33,588 nucleotides of DNA from Actinomycetes bacterium (GTDB taxonomy: Bacteria; Actinomycetota; Acidimicrobiia; Acidimicrobiales; RAAP-2), in contig JAJXUK010000025.1 in the NCBI GenBank assembly GCA_021782915.1, positions 1-33,588 on the forward strand, given 5' to 3'. The position numbers and the translations under genes were made by a program. Under the pieces are notes generated by a model. That model worked only from the letters and a program-made list of their open reading frames with translations. It had not been told where the DNA came from and did no database searches. Each line of letters opens with the position of its first letter. Positions within the stretch are counted from its first letter, which is position 1. This document shows, piece after piece, positions 24,226 to 30,868 of this stretch.

Positions 24226-25199
24226 TGGCGAAGAACAACAGCAACTACGGCAGCGACCTGCGCAAGATCCTCTGGATCTGGGCCGTCATCTCCATCATCG
24301 TCGACGTCCTGTTCTGGTTCCTCGTCGGCCCGCACATGGCACCGGGCCGACTCACGGAGACGGCCAAGAACGACCAGATGGACCTCAACATCCTGATGAT
24401 CTGCGCGCTGCCGGTGATCGTGGGCGTGTGGACGTACTGGGGATGGTCCCTGACCCACTGGGGCGCCAAGCAGAACGGCCCCGAGCCCATAGGTGGTCCG
24501 GCCGCGCGTAGCAACCTGAAGGTGCAGACGTGGTGGATCGCGTCGTCCTCGGTGCTCGTGCTCGCACTGGCCATCTTCGGCACCCTGGCCCTCATCATGG
24601 ACCACGGCTCCGGCGGCGGCGAGGGCCCGAACCCGGTGTGGATGCCCGATGGGCCCGTCACCCAGGTCGAGACGGCCGCGCTCAACGGCACGGCCACCTG
24701 GTCGCCGGGCAAGATTCTGCCGGTCCAGGTGATCGGTCAGCAGTGGAAGTTCACCTACCGCTACCCGACCTTCGGCGGCTTCGAGACCCAGCAGTTGATT
24801 CTGCCGGCCAACACCACCATCGTGTTCAACGTCACCTCGCTGGACGTCATTCACAGTTTCTGGGCGTACCAGCTGGGCGTGAAGGCGGACGCCAACCCCG
24901 GTGTGAACGACGTGGCCTTCACCGAGACCAAGGGCACCGGCAACTTCGAGGTTCGGTGCTCCGAGCTCTGCGGCATCTGGCACGGCGCGATGTACAACTC
25001 GGGTGCGGTGGTCTCCCAGAGCACCTTCCAGCAGTGGGCCACGAGCACGCAGGCGGCCACGGCGGCCAACACCGCGCTGCTGCCGAAGTTCGCCTGGACG
25101 TACACGCCGGACGCCAACGGCGCCGCGGGCGGCTACTACCCGGACGGCAACCTCACCCCCTACAGCTCCGTGCAGGTCTACGGGGCCAAGCAGTCGTGA
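24225..25199 (+). CDS. ctaC: Cytochrome c oxidase subunit II
   Basis: A 324-residue subunit with three hydrophobic segments (about residues 15-35, 54-74 and 103-125; canonical subunit II has two) and a C-terminal cupredoxin domain. The CuA ligands are complete: H210 in SLDVIHSFW, and C245, E247, C249, H253 and M256 in CSELCGIWHGAM. GQQWKFTYRYP holds the electron-entry aromatic region. There is no fused cytochrome c domain (no CxxCH). The long C-terminal tail after the CuA site is Ala/Gly/Tyr-rich. The start overlaps the cupredoxin-like gene; ctaD follows after a short spacer that contains a 17-codon frame. Confidence 0.95.
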   Translation: MAKNNSNYGSDLRKILWIWAVISIIVDVLFWFLVGPHMAPGRLTETAKNDQMDLNILMICALPVIVGVWTYWGWSLTHWGAKQNGPEPIGGPAARSNLKVQTWWIASSSVLVLALAIFGTLALIMDHGSGGGEGPNPVWMPDGPVTQVETAALNGTATWSPGKILPVQVIGQQWKFTYRYPTFGGFETQQLILPANTTIVFNVTSLDVIHSFWAYQLGVKADANPGVNDVAFTETKGTGNFEVRCSELCGIWHGAMYNSGAVVSQSTFQQWATSTQAATAANTALLPKFAWTYTPDANGAAGGYYPDGNLTPYSSVQVYGAKQS

Positions 25200-25204
25200 G
25201 AGCG

Positions 25205-25258
25205 ATGAGCGTCTCTGAGATGAACGAACTGATGAAAGAAACGGAGAACGGGCGATGA
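25205..25258 (+). CDS. Possible 17-residue micro-ORF between ctaC and ctaD
   Basis: ATG at 25205 opens a frame of 17 codons (MSVSEMNELMKETENGR) whose TGA overlaps the ctaD ATG as ATGA, the same coupling used by proven gene pairs here. A weak GAGAG precedes it. It could be a leader peptide coupling ctaD translation, a tiny protein, or a chance frame. Confidence 0.3.
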   Translation: MSVSEMNELMKETENGR

Positions 25259-27213
25259 CAATTAGCGCCGAACGACCGACGGAAGTCGCCGCCAGCGTGG
25301 CGCCGCCTGCGTCGAAGACTCCCTGGACTCAGCGTCCTGGGTGGATGAGTCAGCACCTGGGAACGGCCATGGTGGCCGCTCTGCTGGGCTACTTGCTGGG
25401 CCACTGGTTCGGCAACTACGTGTCCGCCAACTACCCCTACATCGCCAACAGTGGCCAGAACAACATTGCGAACACTCTGGGCCTGACGGGGATGGTGCTG
25501 GGCTGGCTGCTGGGCATCGGGGCGCTGAACTACCCGCTGGCCAAGCTGGTGGGCAAGGACGCCCCCGCCGAGTCCGAGGTGGAGGGCTGGAGCAAGTACT
25601 TCCGCTACAGCACGAACCACAAGGTGGTCGGCCTGCAGTACGTGGTGGGCGTGATCCTGTTCATGTTCACCGGCGGCCTGCTGGCCATGGCCATCCGCAC
25701 CGAGCTGCTGAACCCGACCACTCACGTGTTCGGGCCGGGCACCTACGCCGAGATCGTCTCCGAACACGGAACGGTCATGATGATGATGGCGACATCGATC
25801 ATCGTGGGTCCGCTGGGCAACTACCTGGTGCCGCTGATGATCGGCTCGCGCCGCATGGCGTTCCCGCGCATCGAGGCCTTCAGCTTCTGGGTCTTCGTCG
25901 CGGGCTACATGGTCATCTTCTCGGCCCTGCCCTACGGTGGCTTCACCACGGGATGGACGGGCTACGCGCCGCTGCAGACCCAGAACGGCCCGGGGATGAT
26001 CTCCTACCTGCTGGGCTTCGCCGTGATCGGCCTGGGCATGATGGCGGCGGGCTTTAACATCGCGGTCACCATCATCAACTATCGAGCCCCGGGAATGACC
26101 TGGAGCCGTGTGCCGATCTTCGTATGGTCGATGCTGGCGACGGCCTCGCTGCTGACCCTGGCCACTCCCGTGCTGTTCTCAGCGGGTCTGTTCGGCTTGC
26201 TGGACAAGACGGTGCAGACGGCGTTCTACGTCGGAGAGCACGGTGGCAGCTCGTATCTATGGGAGAACCTGTTCTGGTTCTTCGGACACCCCGAGGTGTA
26301 CATCATGGCCCTGCCGGGCTTCGGCATCGCCGCAGAGCTTCTCCCGGTCTTCACCCGCAAACCGCTGTTCGCCTACAAGGTGGCGGCCTCGGGCATGATT
26401 GGCGTCGCGCTGCTGTCGTTCTTCGTCTGGCAGCACCACCTCTTCCAGAGCGGCATCAACCCGGACATGCGCCCGCTGTTCATGTTGACCACGGAGATGA
26501 TCTCGCTGCCGACGGGCTTTATCTATCTGGTGGGCCTGGGCACGATGTACCGCGCCAAGATCCGCTGGGAGCTGCCGATGCTCTTCGTGATGGCGCTGTT
26601 CTTCAACTTCCTGATCGGAGGCGTGACGGGCGTGTTCCTCTCGGACGTGCCGGTGAACGTGACGGTGCACGGCGGCTTCTTCGTGCTCTCGCACTTCCAC
26701 TACACGATCATGGGCGGCTTGCTCTTCGCCTTCATGGCCGGCCTGTACTACTGGCTGCCGAAGATGACCGGGCGCATGATGAACAAGTCCATCGGCAAGG
26801 TCCACTTCTGGATGATGTTCGTGTTCTTCAACCTGACCTTCTTCCCGATGTTCATCATCGGCCTGCTCGGTCAGCCGCGCCGCGTGTTCACCTACGCGTC
26901 GAACCTGCAGGGCCTGAACGACTTCGCGTCGATCTCGGCCTTCCTGCTGGGCACGTCGTTCCTCGTCTTTGCCTGGAACCTGGTCTACTCACTGTGGATC
27001 AACCCGGTGAAGGCCCCGGCGAACCCGTGGGACTCGCTGGGCCTGGAGTGGCAGACGGCCTCGCCCGTGCCGGCTCACAACTTCGACCGGATCCCGGTGA
27101 TCCTGACCGACCCGTACCACTACAGCGAGCCCGGTGCACCCGCGCTGGCCGACTTCGGTGGTGGCGCGGGAGCCAGCACCAGCGCAGCCTCAACCGAGAG
27201 CAACCCGGCGTAG
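25255..27213 (+). CDS. ctaD: Cytochrome c oxidase subunit I (heme-copper oxidase, A-type-like)
   Basis: A 652-residue catalytic subunit. The core begins at about residue 117 (RYSTNHKVVGLQY), after an N-terminal extension with two extra hydrophobic segments. Ligands are H171 and H482 for the low-spin heme, H480 for the high-spin heme, and H345, H394 and H395 for CuB, with Y349 as the cross-linking tyrosine. E347 of GHPEVY is present. By eye, the usual Asp of the D-channel entrance (PDMAFPR) is R200, the K-channel lysine (IPTGVK) is I423 and the Mg-site Asp after H472 is G473. The ATG follows a GGAG. The C-terminal tail is Gly/Ala/Ser-rich. Confidence 0.95.
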   Translation: MTISAERPTEVAASVAPPASKTPWTQRPGWMSQHLGTAMVAALLGYLLGHWFGNYVSANYPYIANSGQNNIANTLGLTGMVLGWLLGIGALNYPLAKLVGKDAPAESEVEGWSKYFRYSTNHKVVGLQYVVGVILFMFTGGLLAMAIRTELLNPTTHVFGPGTYAEIVSEHGTVMMMMATSIIVGPLGNYLVPLMIGSRRMAFPRIEAFSFWVFVAGYMVIFSALPYGGFTTGWTGYAPLQTQNGPGMISYLLGFAVIGLGMMAAGFNIAVTIINYRAPGMTWSRVPIFVWSMLATASLLTLATPVLFSAGLFGLLDKTVQTAFYVGEHGGSSYLWENLFWFFGHPEVYIMALPGFGIAAELLPVFTRKPLFAYKVAASGMIGVALLSFFVWQHHLFQSGINPDMRPLFMLTTEMISLPTGFIYLVGLGTMYRAKIRWELPMLFVMALFFNFLIGGVTGVFLSDVPVNVTVHGGFFVLSHFHYTIMGGLLFAFMAGLYYWLPKMTGRMMNKSIGKVHFWMMFVFFNLTFFPMFIIGLLGQPRRVFTYASNLQGLNDFASISAFLLGTSFLVFAWNLVYSLWINPVKAPANPWDSLGLEWQTASPVPAHNFDRIPVILTDPYHYSEPGAPALADFGGGAGASTSAASTESNPA

Positions 27214-27228
27214 GCGAGGAGAGGACTA

Positions 27229-27882
27229 ATGACAGACATCTTCAAGGGATCAAAGGTTCCCAACGCGACACCGGAGGAGCGCGAGTTCGAGTTGCGCGCT
27301 CACCTGGGATCCATCTGGACGGGAGGTCGCCTCTTCATCGGCATGTACACGTTCATGCTGGCGTCGCTGGCGTTCGCCTACTTCTACCTGCGCTCGTCGA
27401 ACAACGCCCAGCTGTGGCGGCCGAACCACGTGACCGCCCCGACGTACTACGGCTTCTTCATCTACGGCTTCATGGTCTTGACGGCAATCCTGGCCGTGTA
27501 CGGCCAGTGGCGCCTGCGCAAAGGAGAGGTTGCGGACTGGCAGGTGGCCGGCTGGACGGGCGTGGTCTCGGGCCTGCTCGCGCTGTTCCTGCAGATCTGG
27601 GAGTTCACGCGGGTGCCGTTCTACCCGGGCTCTAGCGGCTACGCCTCGACGTTCATCGGTTTCGCGGTGATGAACATCGCAACAATCGTCGTGGGGACCT
27701 ACTGGCTGGAGACCACGTTGGCTCGCGGGATGCGCCTGCGCAGGGAGTACGGCCCCGGTGCGGAGCTGTCCTCGCACCCAGCGGCGCAGTCCTTCCGTGC
27801 CAACGTCTCCTCGATGACGTACAACTGGGGCTTCATCGCCCTGGGCGCCACGCTGTTCCTGGTGCTGTTCTACCTGATGTAG
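27229..27882 (+). CDS. ctaE: Cytochrome c oxidase subunit III
   Basis: A 217-residue membrane protein with about five helices, the usual number for bacterial subunit III of this length. Typical features are LGSIWTGGRLFIGMYTFMLA with AYFYLRSS near the N-terminus, LLALFLQIWEFTRVPF in the middle, and a final YNWGFIALGATLFLVLFYLM. It stabilises subunit I and is not catalytic. The ATG has a very good GAGGAGAGG site 15 bases after ctaD. A 24-base perfect palindrome lies seven bases after its stop. Confidence 0.9.
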   Translation: MTDIFKGSKVPNATPEEREFELRAHLGSIWTGGRLFIGMYTFMLASLAFAYFYLRSSNNAQLWRPNHVTAPTYYGFFIYGFMVLTAILAVYGQWRLRKGEVADWQVAGWTGVVSGLLALFLQIWEFTRVPFYPGSSGYASTFIGFAVMNIATIVVGTYWLETTLARGMRLRREYGPGAELSSHPAAQSFRANVSSMTYNWGFIALGATLFLVLFYLM

Positions 27883-27888
27883 GCGAGC

Positions 27889-27912
27889 GGCCGCCGGGTG
27901 CACCCGGCGGCC
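27889..27912. repeat. 24-bp perfect palindrome after ctaE
   Basis: Arms GGCCGCCGGG and CCCGGCGGCC flank TGCA, and the TG/CA continue the symmetry, so all 24 bases are palindromic. In RNA it would make a 10-bp GC-rich hairpin with a four-base loop. There is no T tract, so it is more likely an mRNA processing or stability element, a partial terminator, or a protein site, separating ctaCDE from the downstream assembly genes. Confidence 0.7.
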
Positions 27913-27955
27913 CGCGCACCACCCATAGAGTTCGAGAGACAAGGATGAGGTCAAG

Positions 27956-28069
27956 ATGCTAGGAGCAGACGGGTACATCGGCGCGCAGGTCCAGACAATG
28001 GTGGTCCTGCTCGGCGTATTGTTCGGCGTCATTATCTGGGGGTTCTTCCAGCGTCGTCCGTCGAAGTGA
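27956..28069 (+). CDS. 37-residue single-TM peptide in the oxidase operon
   Basis: The frame encodes MLGADGYIGAQVQTMVVLLG followed by VLFGVIIWGFFQRRPSK: one transmembrane helix of about 18 residues and a basic tail, giving a likely N-out/C-in topology. GAGG at 27946-27949 is six bases before the ATG, and the TGA overlaps the GTG of the CtaG-like gene (GTGA). The coupling, composition and position argue for a real gene. It could be a small structural subunit of the oxidase, comparable in size to CcoQ-, CtaF- or CydX-type peptides, but I see no sequence match to those. Confidence 0.72.
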   Translation: MLGADGYIGAQVQTMVVLLGVLFGVIIWGFFQRRPSK

Positions 28070-28881
28070 CGGCGACCGGGGGCCCGCGTGACTCCGCTCG
28101 TGCGGAGAGGACGCGTCAGGTCCTGAGCGTGGTGGGCCTCGCGCTGTTGGTGGGGGTGCTGGTGCCGCCGCTGGGCAGCTGGGCCCGTCGCTACGAGTTC
28201 GTCCAGTCCATTCAGTTCTGTGTTCTGGCGTACGCCGTGCCGGCGCTGCTGGCTACGGGAGCGCCGTGGAAGTGGCTCAGGCTCGCTTCGGGCGAGCCCC
28301 TGGGCATTGGTGAGGACGGGGCTGTCTCATGGAGCTCGCCGGCGCGCTTCATGGACCGCTACGCACTGCGCGCGAGTCGGCGCGCCGGTCACACGCATAT
28401 CTTCACCTGGGGTCTGGTGTCTCTCGCGGTCGTGATCTTCTGGCGCGCCAGCCCCGTCGTTGACGCGCTCGTGCGTCACGGGTGGCTGGTGCTGATCGAG
28501 GCGTTGACCCTGGTGGCCAGTGCGACACCGGTGTGGCTGGCGATTGTCGAGTCGCCCCCGGTGCGCCCGTCGACGACGAGGCCCTTTCGCATCGGCGTGG
28601 CCGCGGTGAGCATGTGGACGATCTGGATCGTGGCGTATCTGAACGGGATGTCGCAGGTGTCCTGGTACAGCGCGTTCCACCACGTGCCTGGTGGGCTGTC
28701 GCACGTTGCGGACCAGGAGTTCTCCGCGGGCGTGATGTGGGCGATCTCCGCCGCGGTCTTCTTGCCGGTGGTCTTTTGGAACCTGATCCACTGGCTGCAG
28801 TCAGAAGAGGACCCGAACGACGAACTCGGTCGGCTGCTGCGCGAGAGCCGTATTCGCGGCACCCACGACGCGTCCGCCTAG
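28066..28881 (+). CDS. CtaG-like membrane protein lacking the conserved histidines
   Basis: A 271-residue membrane protein paralogous to the canonical CtaG at 30865-31788. Shared blocks include PLGSWARRYEFVQSIQFCVL with AVPALLATGAPW, against PIDFWASEYFYIHMLEHILL with ATPISIVVGAPW. Others are VESPPVRP against LDSPPIRP, and VSWYSAFHHVPGG followed by ADQEFSAGVMW against VSWYPVYSHIPGV followed by ADQQIGAAILW. Where CtaG has H76 and H80, this protein has Q47 and F51, and the later WHVP and LMH histidines are also replaced. CtaG helps deliver copper to the CuB site; this copy probably cannot bind copper the same way. Expression is coupled to the 37-residue peptide. Confidence 0.82.
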   Translation: MTATGGPRDSARAERTRQVLSVVGLALLVGVLVPPLGSWARRYEFVQSIQFCVLAYAVPALLATGAPWKWLRLASGEPLGIGEDGAVSWSSPARFMDRYALRASRRAGHTHIFTWGLVSLAVVIFWRASPVVDALVRHGWLVLIEALTLVASATPVWLAIVESPPVRPSTTRPFRIGVAAVSMWTIWIVAYLNGMSQVSWYSAFHHVPGGLSHVADQEFSAGVMWAISAAVFLPVVFWNLIHWLQSEEDPNDELGRLLRESRIRGTHDASA

Positions 28882-28914
28882 GCGGCGCTCGCACTCGGCC
28901 AGGGGGCCTAGGCG
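28875..28914. terminator. Paired GCCTAGGC palindromes, possible bidirectional terminator
   Basis: Two copies of GCCTAGGC (28876-28883 and 28906-28913), each holding the stop codon of one of the two convergent genes, can pair as a nine-base stem with a loop of about 22 bases. The first also lies in a 12-base palindrome, CCGCCTAGGCGG. There is no T tract, so termination is only a possibility. Confidence 0.35.
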
Positions 28915-29576
28915 ACGTTGGGCAGTATGGCGAGCTTGGGGTGCTTGAGCTTGCCGCCCAGCAGCGAGTTCGCGCGGGACCAATCCGCCAAGGCGCTGAG
29001 GCGTTCTGAGTTGAGTGCGTTCGTGCGCTCGTGCAAGACCTTTAGCTTCGCGGCGTCCCCCGGGTGCTGGAAGAGATACATGATCGCCTGAATCGCCGCG
29101 AGCGCGTCGGAGGTCACCCAGGTGACGATGACGGTGTGCATGTCGTCGATGTACTTGCCGGCCTTGGTGTCCAGAGCCTGGAAGTTGTTCGTCAGGTCGT
29201 AGATGGATCCGCTCGTGAAGGAGCAGGCCGTCTGGTCATCGTTGAGCTGCTTGGGCAGAAGAGCCCGATCGGCGGCGGTGATCTGTCCCTTGAGCTGCAT
29301 CTGGTAGAAGCTGTACACCTCTTTTACGGCGTAGTTGCACGGTGCGAGATCGGTGTTGATCTGGTCGATTGAGGCGTTCTGGGCCGAAACGTCTTCAGCG
29401 GGTGTGATGTGGTGTGGCAGATCGCTCAGCACCGACACGCCGATCATGACGGCAACGACCACCGTGACCAGGAGCCACGGGCGGCGGTACCACACGGCCT
29501 TGTTGGCGACGAGGGACGAGGCCGGCATGGCGCCCGGCGCGTAGTCCACTGAGTGCTCCTCAGGCTGCTCTGTCAC
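28908..29576 (-). CDS. Membrane-anchored extracytoplasmic protein of unknown function, coupled to SCO
   Basis: A 222-residue protein with a cytoplasmic tail of about 32 residues, one transmembrane helix (about residues 33-50) and a mostly helical outer domain. Two cysteines (in LAPCNYAVKEVY and DQTACSFTSGS) could form a disulfide. A DxxP-like HHITPAED region follows the membrane. I recognise no family. The start is GTG 29576 in a GTGA overlap with the SCO gene, so the two are co-translated and probably function together in oxidase copper loading or in a related extracytoplasmic process. It converges with the CtaG-like gene. Confidence 0.75.
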   Translation of the reverse strand: MTEQPEEHSVDYAPGAMPASSLVANKAVWYRRPWLLVTVVVAVMIGVSVLSDLPHHITPAEDVSAQNASIDQINTDLAPCNYAVKEVYSFYQMQLKGQITAADRALLPKQLNDDQTACSFTSGSIYDLTNNFQALDTKAGKYIDDMHTVIVTWVTSDALAAIQAIMYLFQHPGDAAKLKVLHERTNALNSERLSALADWSRANSLLGGKLKHPKLAILPNVA

Positions 29577-30409
29577 CGGCTCAGACTAATGGTCACGCGC
29601 GCCAGGGCGGAGGCGAAATGGGCCATCTCTGCCTGATCGAGGCGGAAGCGCCCATCGGAGGTCTGATTGGCGAAGGGGGTCACCCTCATGACCAGGTGTC
29701 CGGTCGTGTCGATGAGGTACAGCGCGTTGGTGTGTGTGACCAGCGACGACGTGCGTGCCGCGCTCACCGTAATGCCGTAGTGCGTCCAGATGGGGATCAG
29801 CCGCCCCAGGGGTCCGTTCAGAAACACGACGTTGCGATACCCGCTGAGCCCGGGATCGGCCAGCGCTCTTTGGGACGCGCTCGGAGCGGTGAGGTGAGGG
29901 TTGGTGTTGATGATCGCAACCTGAACCGGTGCGGCTCGTGATCCTAAGTCGGCGATCGTCTGGCGCAGCTCGGCGCCGAGGACGGGACAGATGTCCTGGC
30001 AGGCGGCGTCGTAGAAGGTGAGGATGATCACGTGTCCACGCTGGGACGTGAGCGACCAGGCCGCTCCGGTGCTGGTGGTCAGGGACACCGCGGGAGCGAG
30101 CGTCCGGCGCAGCGACTTGATCCCCAGGATCGAGTTGGGCCTGGCTGAGGGCAGCGTTCCGGCGACCACCGGCGTCGTGATCGGTGGCGAGCTCGTTGTG
30201 CTGACGGGGGCTGGCGTGTGGCGTCCAGCCAGGATCTCGACGATGGACCCACTGATGCCGATCAGGAATAAGGCGATGAGAAAGCGCGTGACCGTTCTCT
30301 TGGAGTAGGTGGCCCGCCCGCCCACCATCGTTCCCGCGAAGGCGCGAGCTCGCTCGTCGTCACTGAGTGCGCCCGCGGGGGCCTGGTCGTTCTCCTGGGG
30401 GGTGCTCAC
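29573..30409 (-). CDS. SCO1/SenC-family copper chaperone
   Basis: A 278-residue membrane-anchored thioredoxin-fold protein that helps load copper into CuA of oxidase subunit II. After a cytoplasmic tail come a transmembrane helix (about residues 42-62), a Pro/Thr/Ser-rich linker and the SCO domain. The metal ligands are C137 and C141 in YDAACQDICPVLGAEL (CxxxCP) and H226 in LVTHTNALYLIDTTG. I chose GTG at 30407-30409 because the frame upstream covers the divergent gene's coding region and lacks SCO-like content, and because TAGAGT lies just upstream. It overlaps the anchored unknown gene downstream at GTGA. Confidence 0.9.
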   Translation of the reverse strand: MSTPQENDQAPAGALSDDERARAFAGTMVGGRATYSKRTVTRFLIALFLIGISGSIVEILAGRHTPAPVSTTSSPPITTPVVAGTLPSARPNSILGIKSLRRTLAPAVSLTTSTGAAWSLTSQRGHVIILTFYDAACQDICPVLGAELRQTIADLGSRAAPVQVAIINTNPHLTAPSASQRALADPGLSGYRNVVFLNGPLGRLIPIWTHYGITVSAARTSSLVTHTNALYLIDTTGHLVMRVTPFANQTSDGRFRLDQAEMAHFASALARVTISLSR

Positions 30410-30419
30410 GGGTACGACA

Positions 30420-30425
30420 ACTCTA
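30420..30425 (-). promoter_or_regulatory. -10 box (TAGAGT) of the SCO gene
   Basis: TAGAGT on the minus strand ends 11 bases before GTG 30409, leaving a leader of only about four bases. It lies back to back with TAGGGT at 30470-30475. Confidence 0.42.
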
Positions 30426-30469
30426 CTGAGCCCGGCGGGCGAGACCGGGTCACGCCGAGGCCGAGCCGG

Positions 30470-30475
30470 TAGGGT
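30470..30475 (+). promoter_or_regulatory. -10 box (TAGGGT), leaderless promoter of the second two-TM gene
   Basis: TAGGGT ends seven bases before GTG 30482. Confidence 0.55.
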
Positions 30476-30481
30476 TGACGC

Positions 30482-30868
30482 GTGGAGGGCCCTGGAGAGG
30501 CAACGCGCGAGGTGCGCGAGCGCCTGCGGGGTTCGGCGGCCGTGAAGGCTCACGTCACCCTGGCCCTCGGCGTGGCCCTGTGTGCGGTGGCCTTCTGGTT
30601 CGAGCTGGGTCGAGCTCTGGGCGGCAATGCCCTGAGTTGGGCCTACGTGTTCGAGTGGCCGCTGCTCGCGGTCTTTGCCGTGTACATGTGGTGGAAGGTG
30701 ATCCACCCCGGTGCCGCGGTGAAGTCAGCGAGACCTCGCGCCCAGAAGCCTGCGGTGGCGCCGGAGTTCGCCGGCATGCTCGCAGCCTGGCAGCAGCACC
30801 AGACCGAGCTCGCGGCTGAGCGCGAGCGAGAGGAGCGCGACGCGGAGGAGGAGGAGGAGGAGTCGTGA
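30482..30868 (+). CDS. Two-TM membrane protein, paralogue of the protein at 23146-23460
   Basis: A 128-residue protein with two hydrophobic segments (about residues 24-44 and 52-72) and a long charged tail rich in Glu and Arg. Its core FWFELGRALGGNALSWAYVF and EWPLLAVFAVYMWWKVIH aligns with the upstream paralogue. The C-terminal run of glutamates is encoded by GAG repeats that also act as the ribosome-binding region of ctaG. Start GTG 30482 follows TAGGGT by seven bases. The TGA stop overlaps the ctaG GTG, so it is co-translated with that assembly factor. Function unknown; a role around the oxidase is inferred from position. Confidence 0.82.
   Translation: MEGPGEATREVRERLRGSAAVKAHVTLALGVALCAVAFWFELGRALGGNALSWAYVFEWPLLAVFAVYMWWKVIHPGAAVKSARPRAQKPAVAPEFAGMLAAWQQHQTELAAEREREERDAEEEEEES

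Noticed and set aside
26124-27635. 503-codon frame overlapping ctaD and ctaE in another frame
   Set aside because: It runs through two well-defined oxidase subunits and its translation lacks hydrophobic segments or known motifs.
27889-27912. Intrinsic terminator after ctaE
   Set aside because: The hairpin is strong but is followed by CGCGCACC, not a T tract, so I list it as a repeat and not as a proven terminator.
30410-30706. N-terminal extension of the SCO frame by 99 codons
   Set aside because: It is antisense to the leaderless two-TM gene and reads as Arg/His/Pro-rich noise. The -10 box TAGAGT at 30420-30425 supports GTG 30409 as the start.
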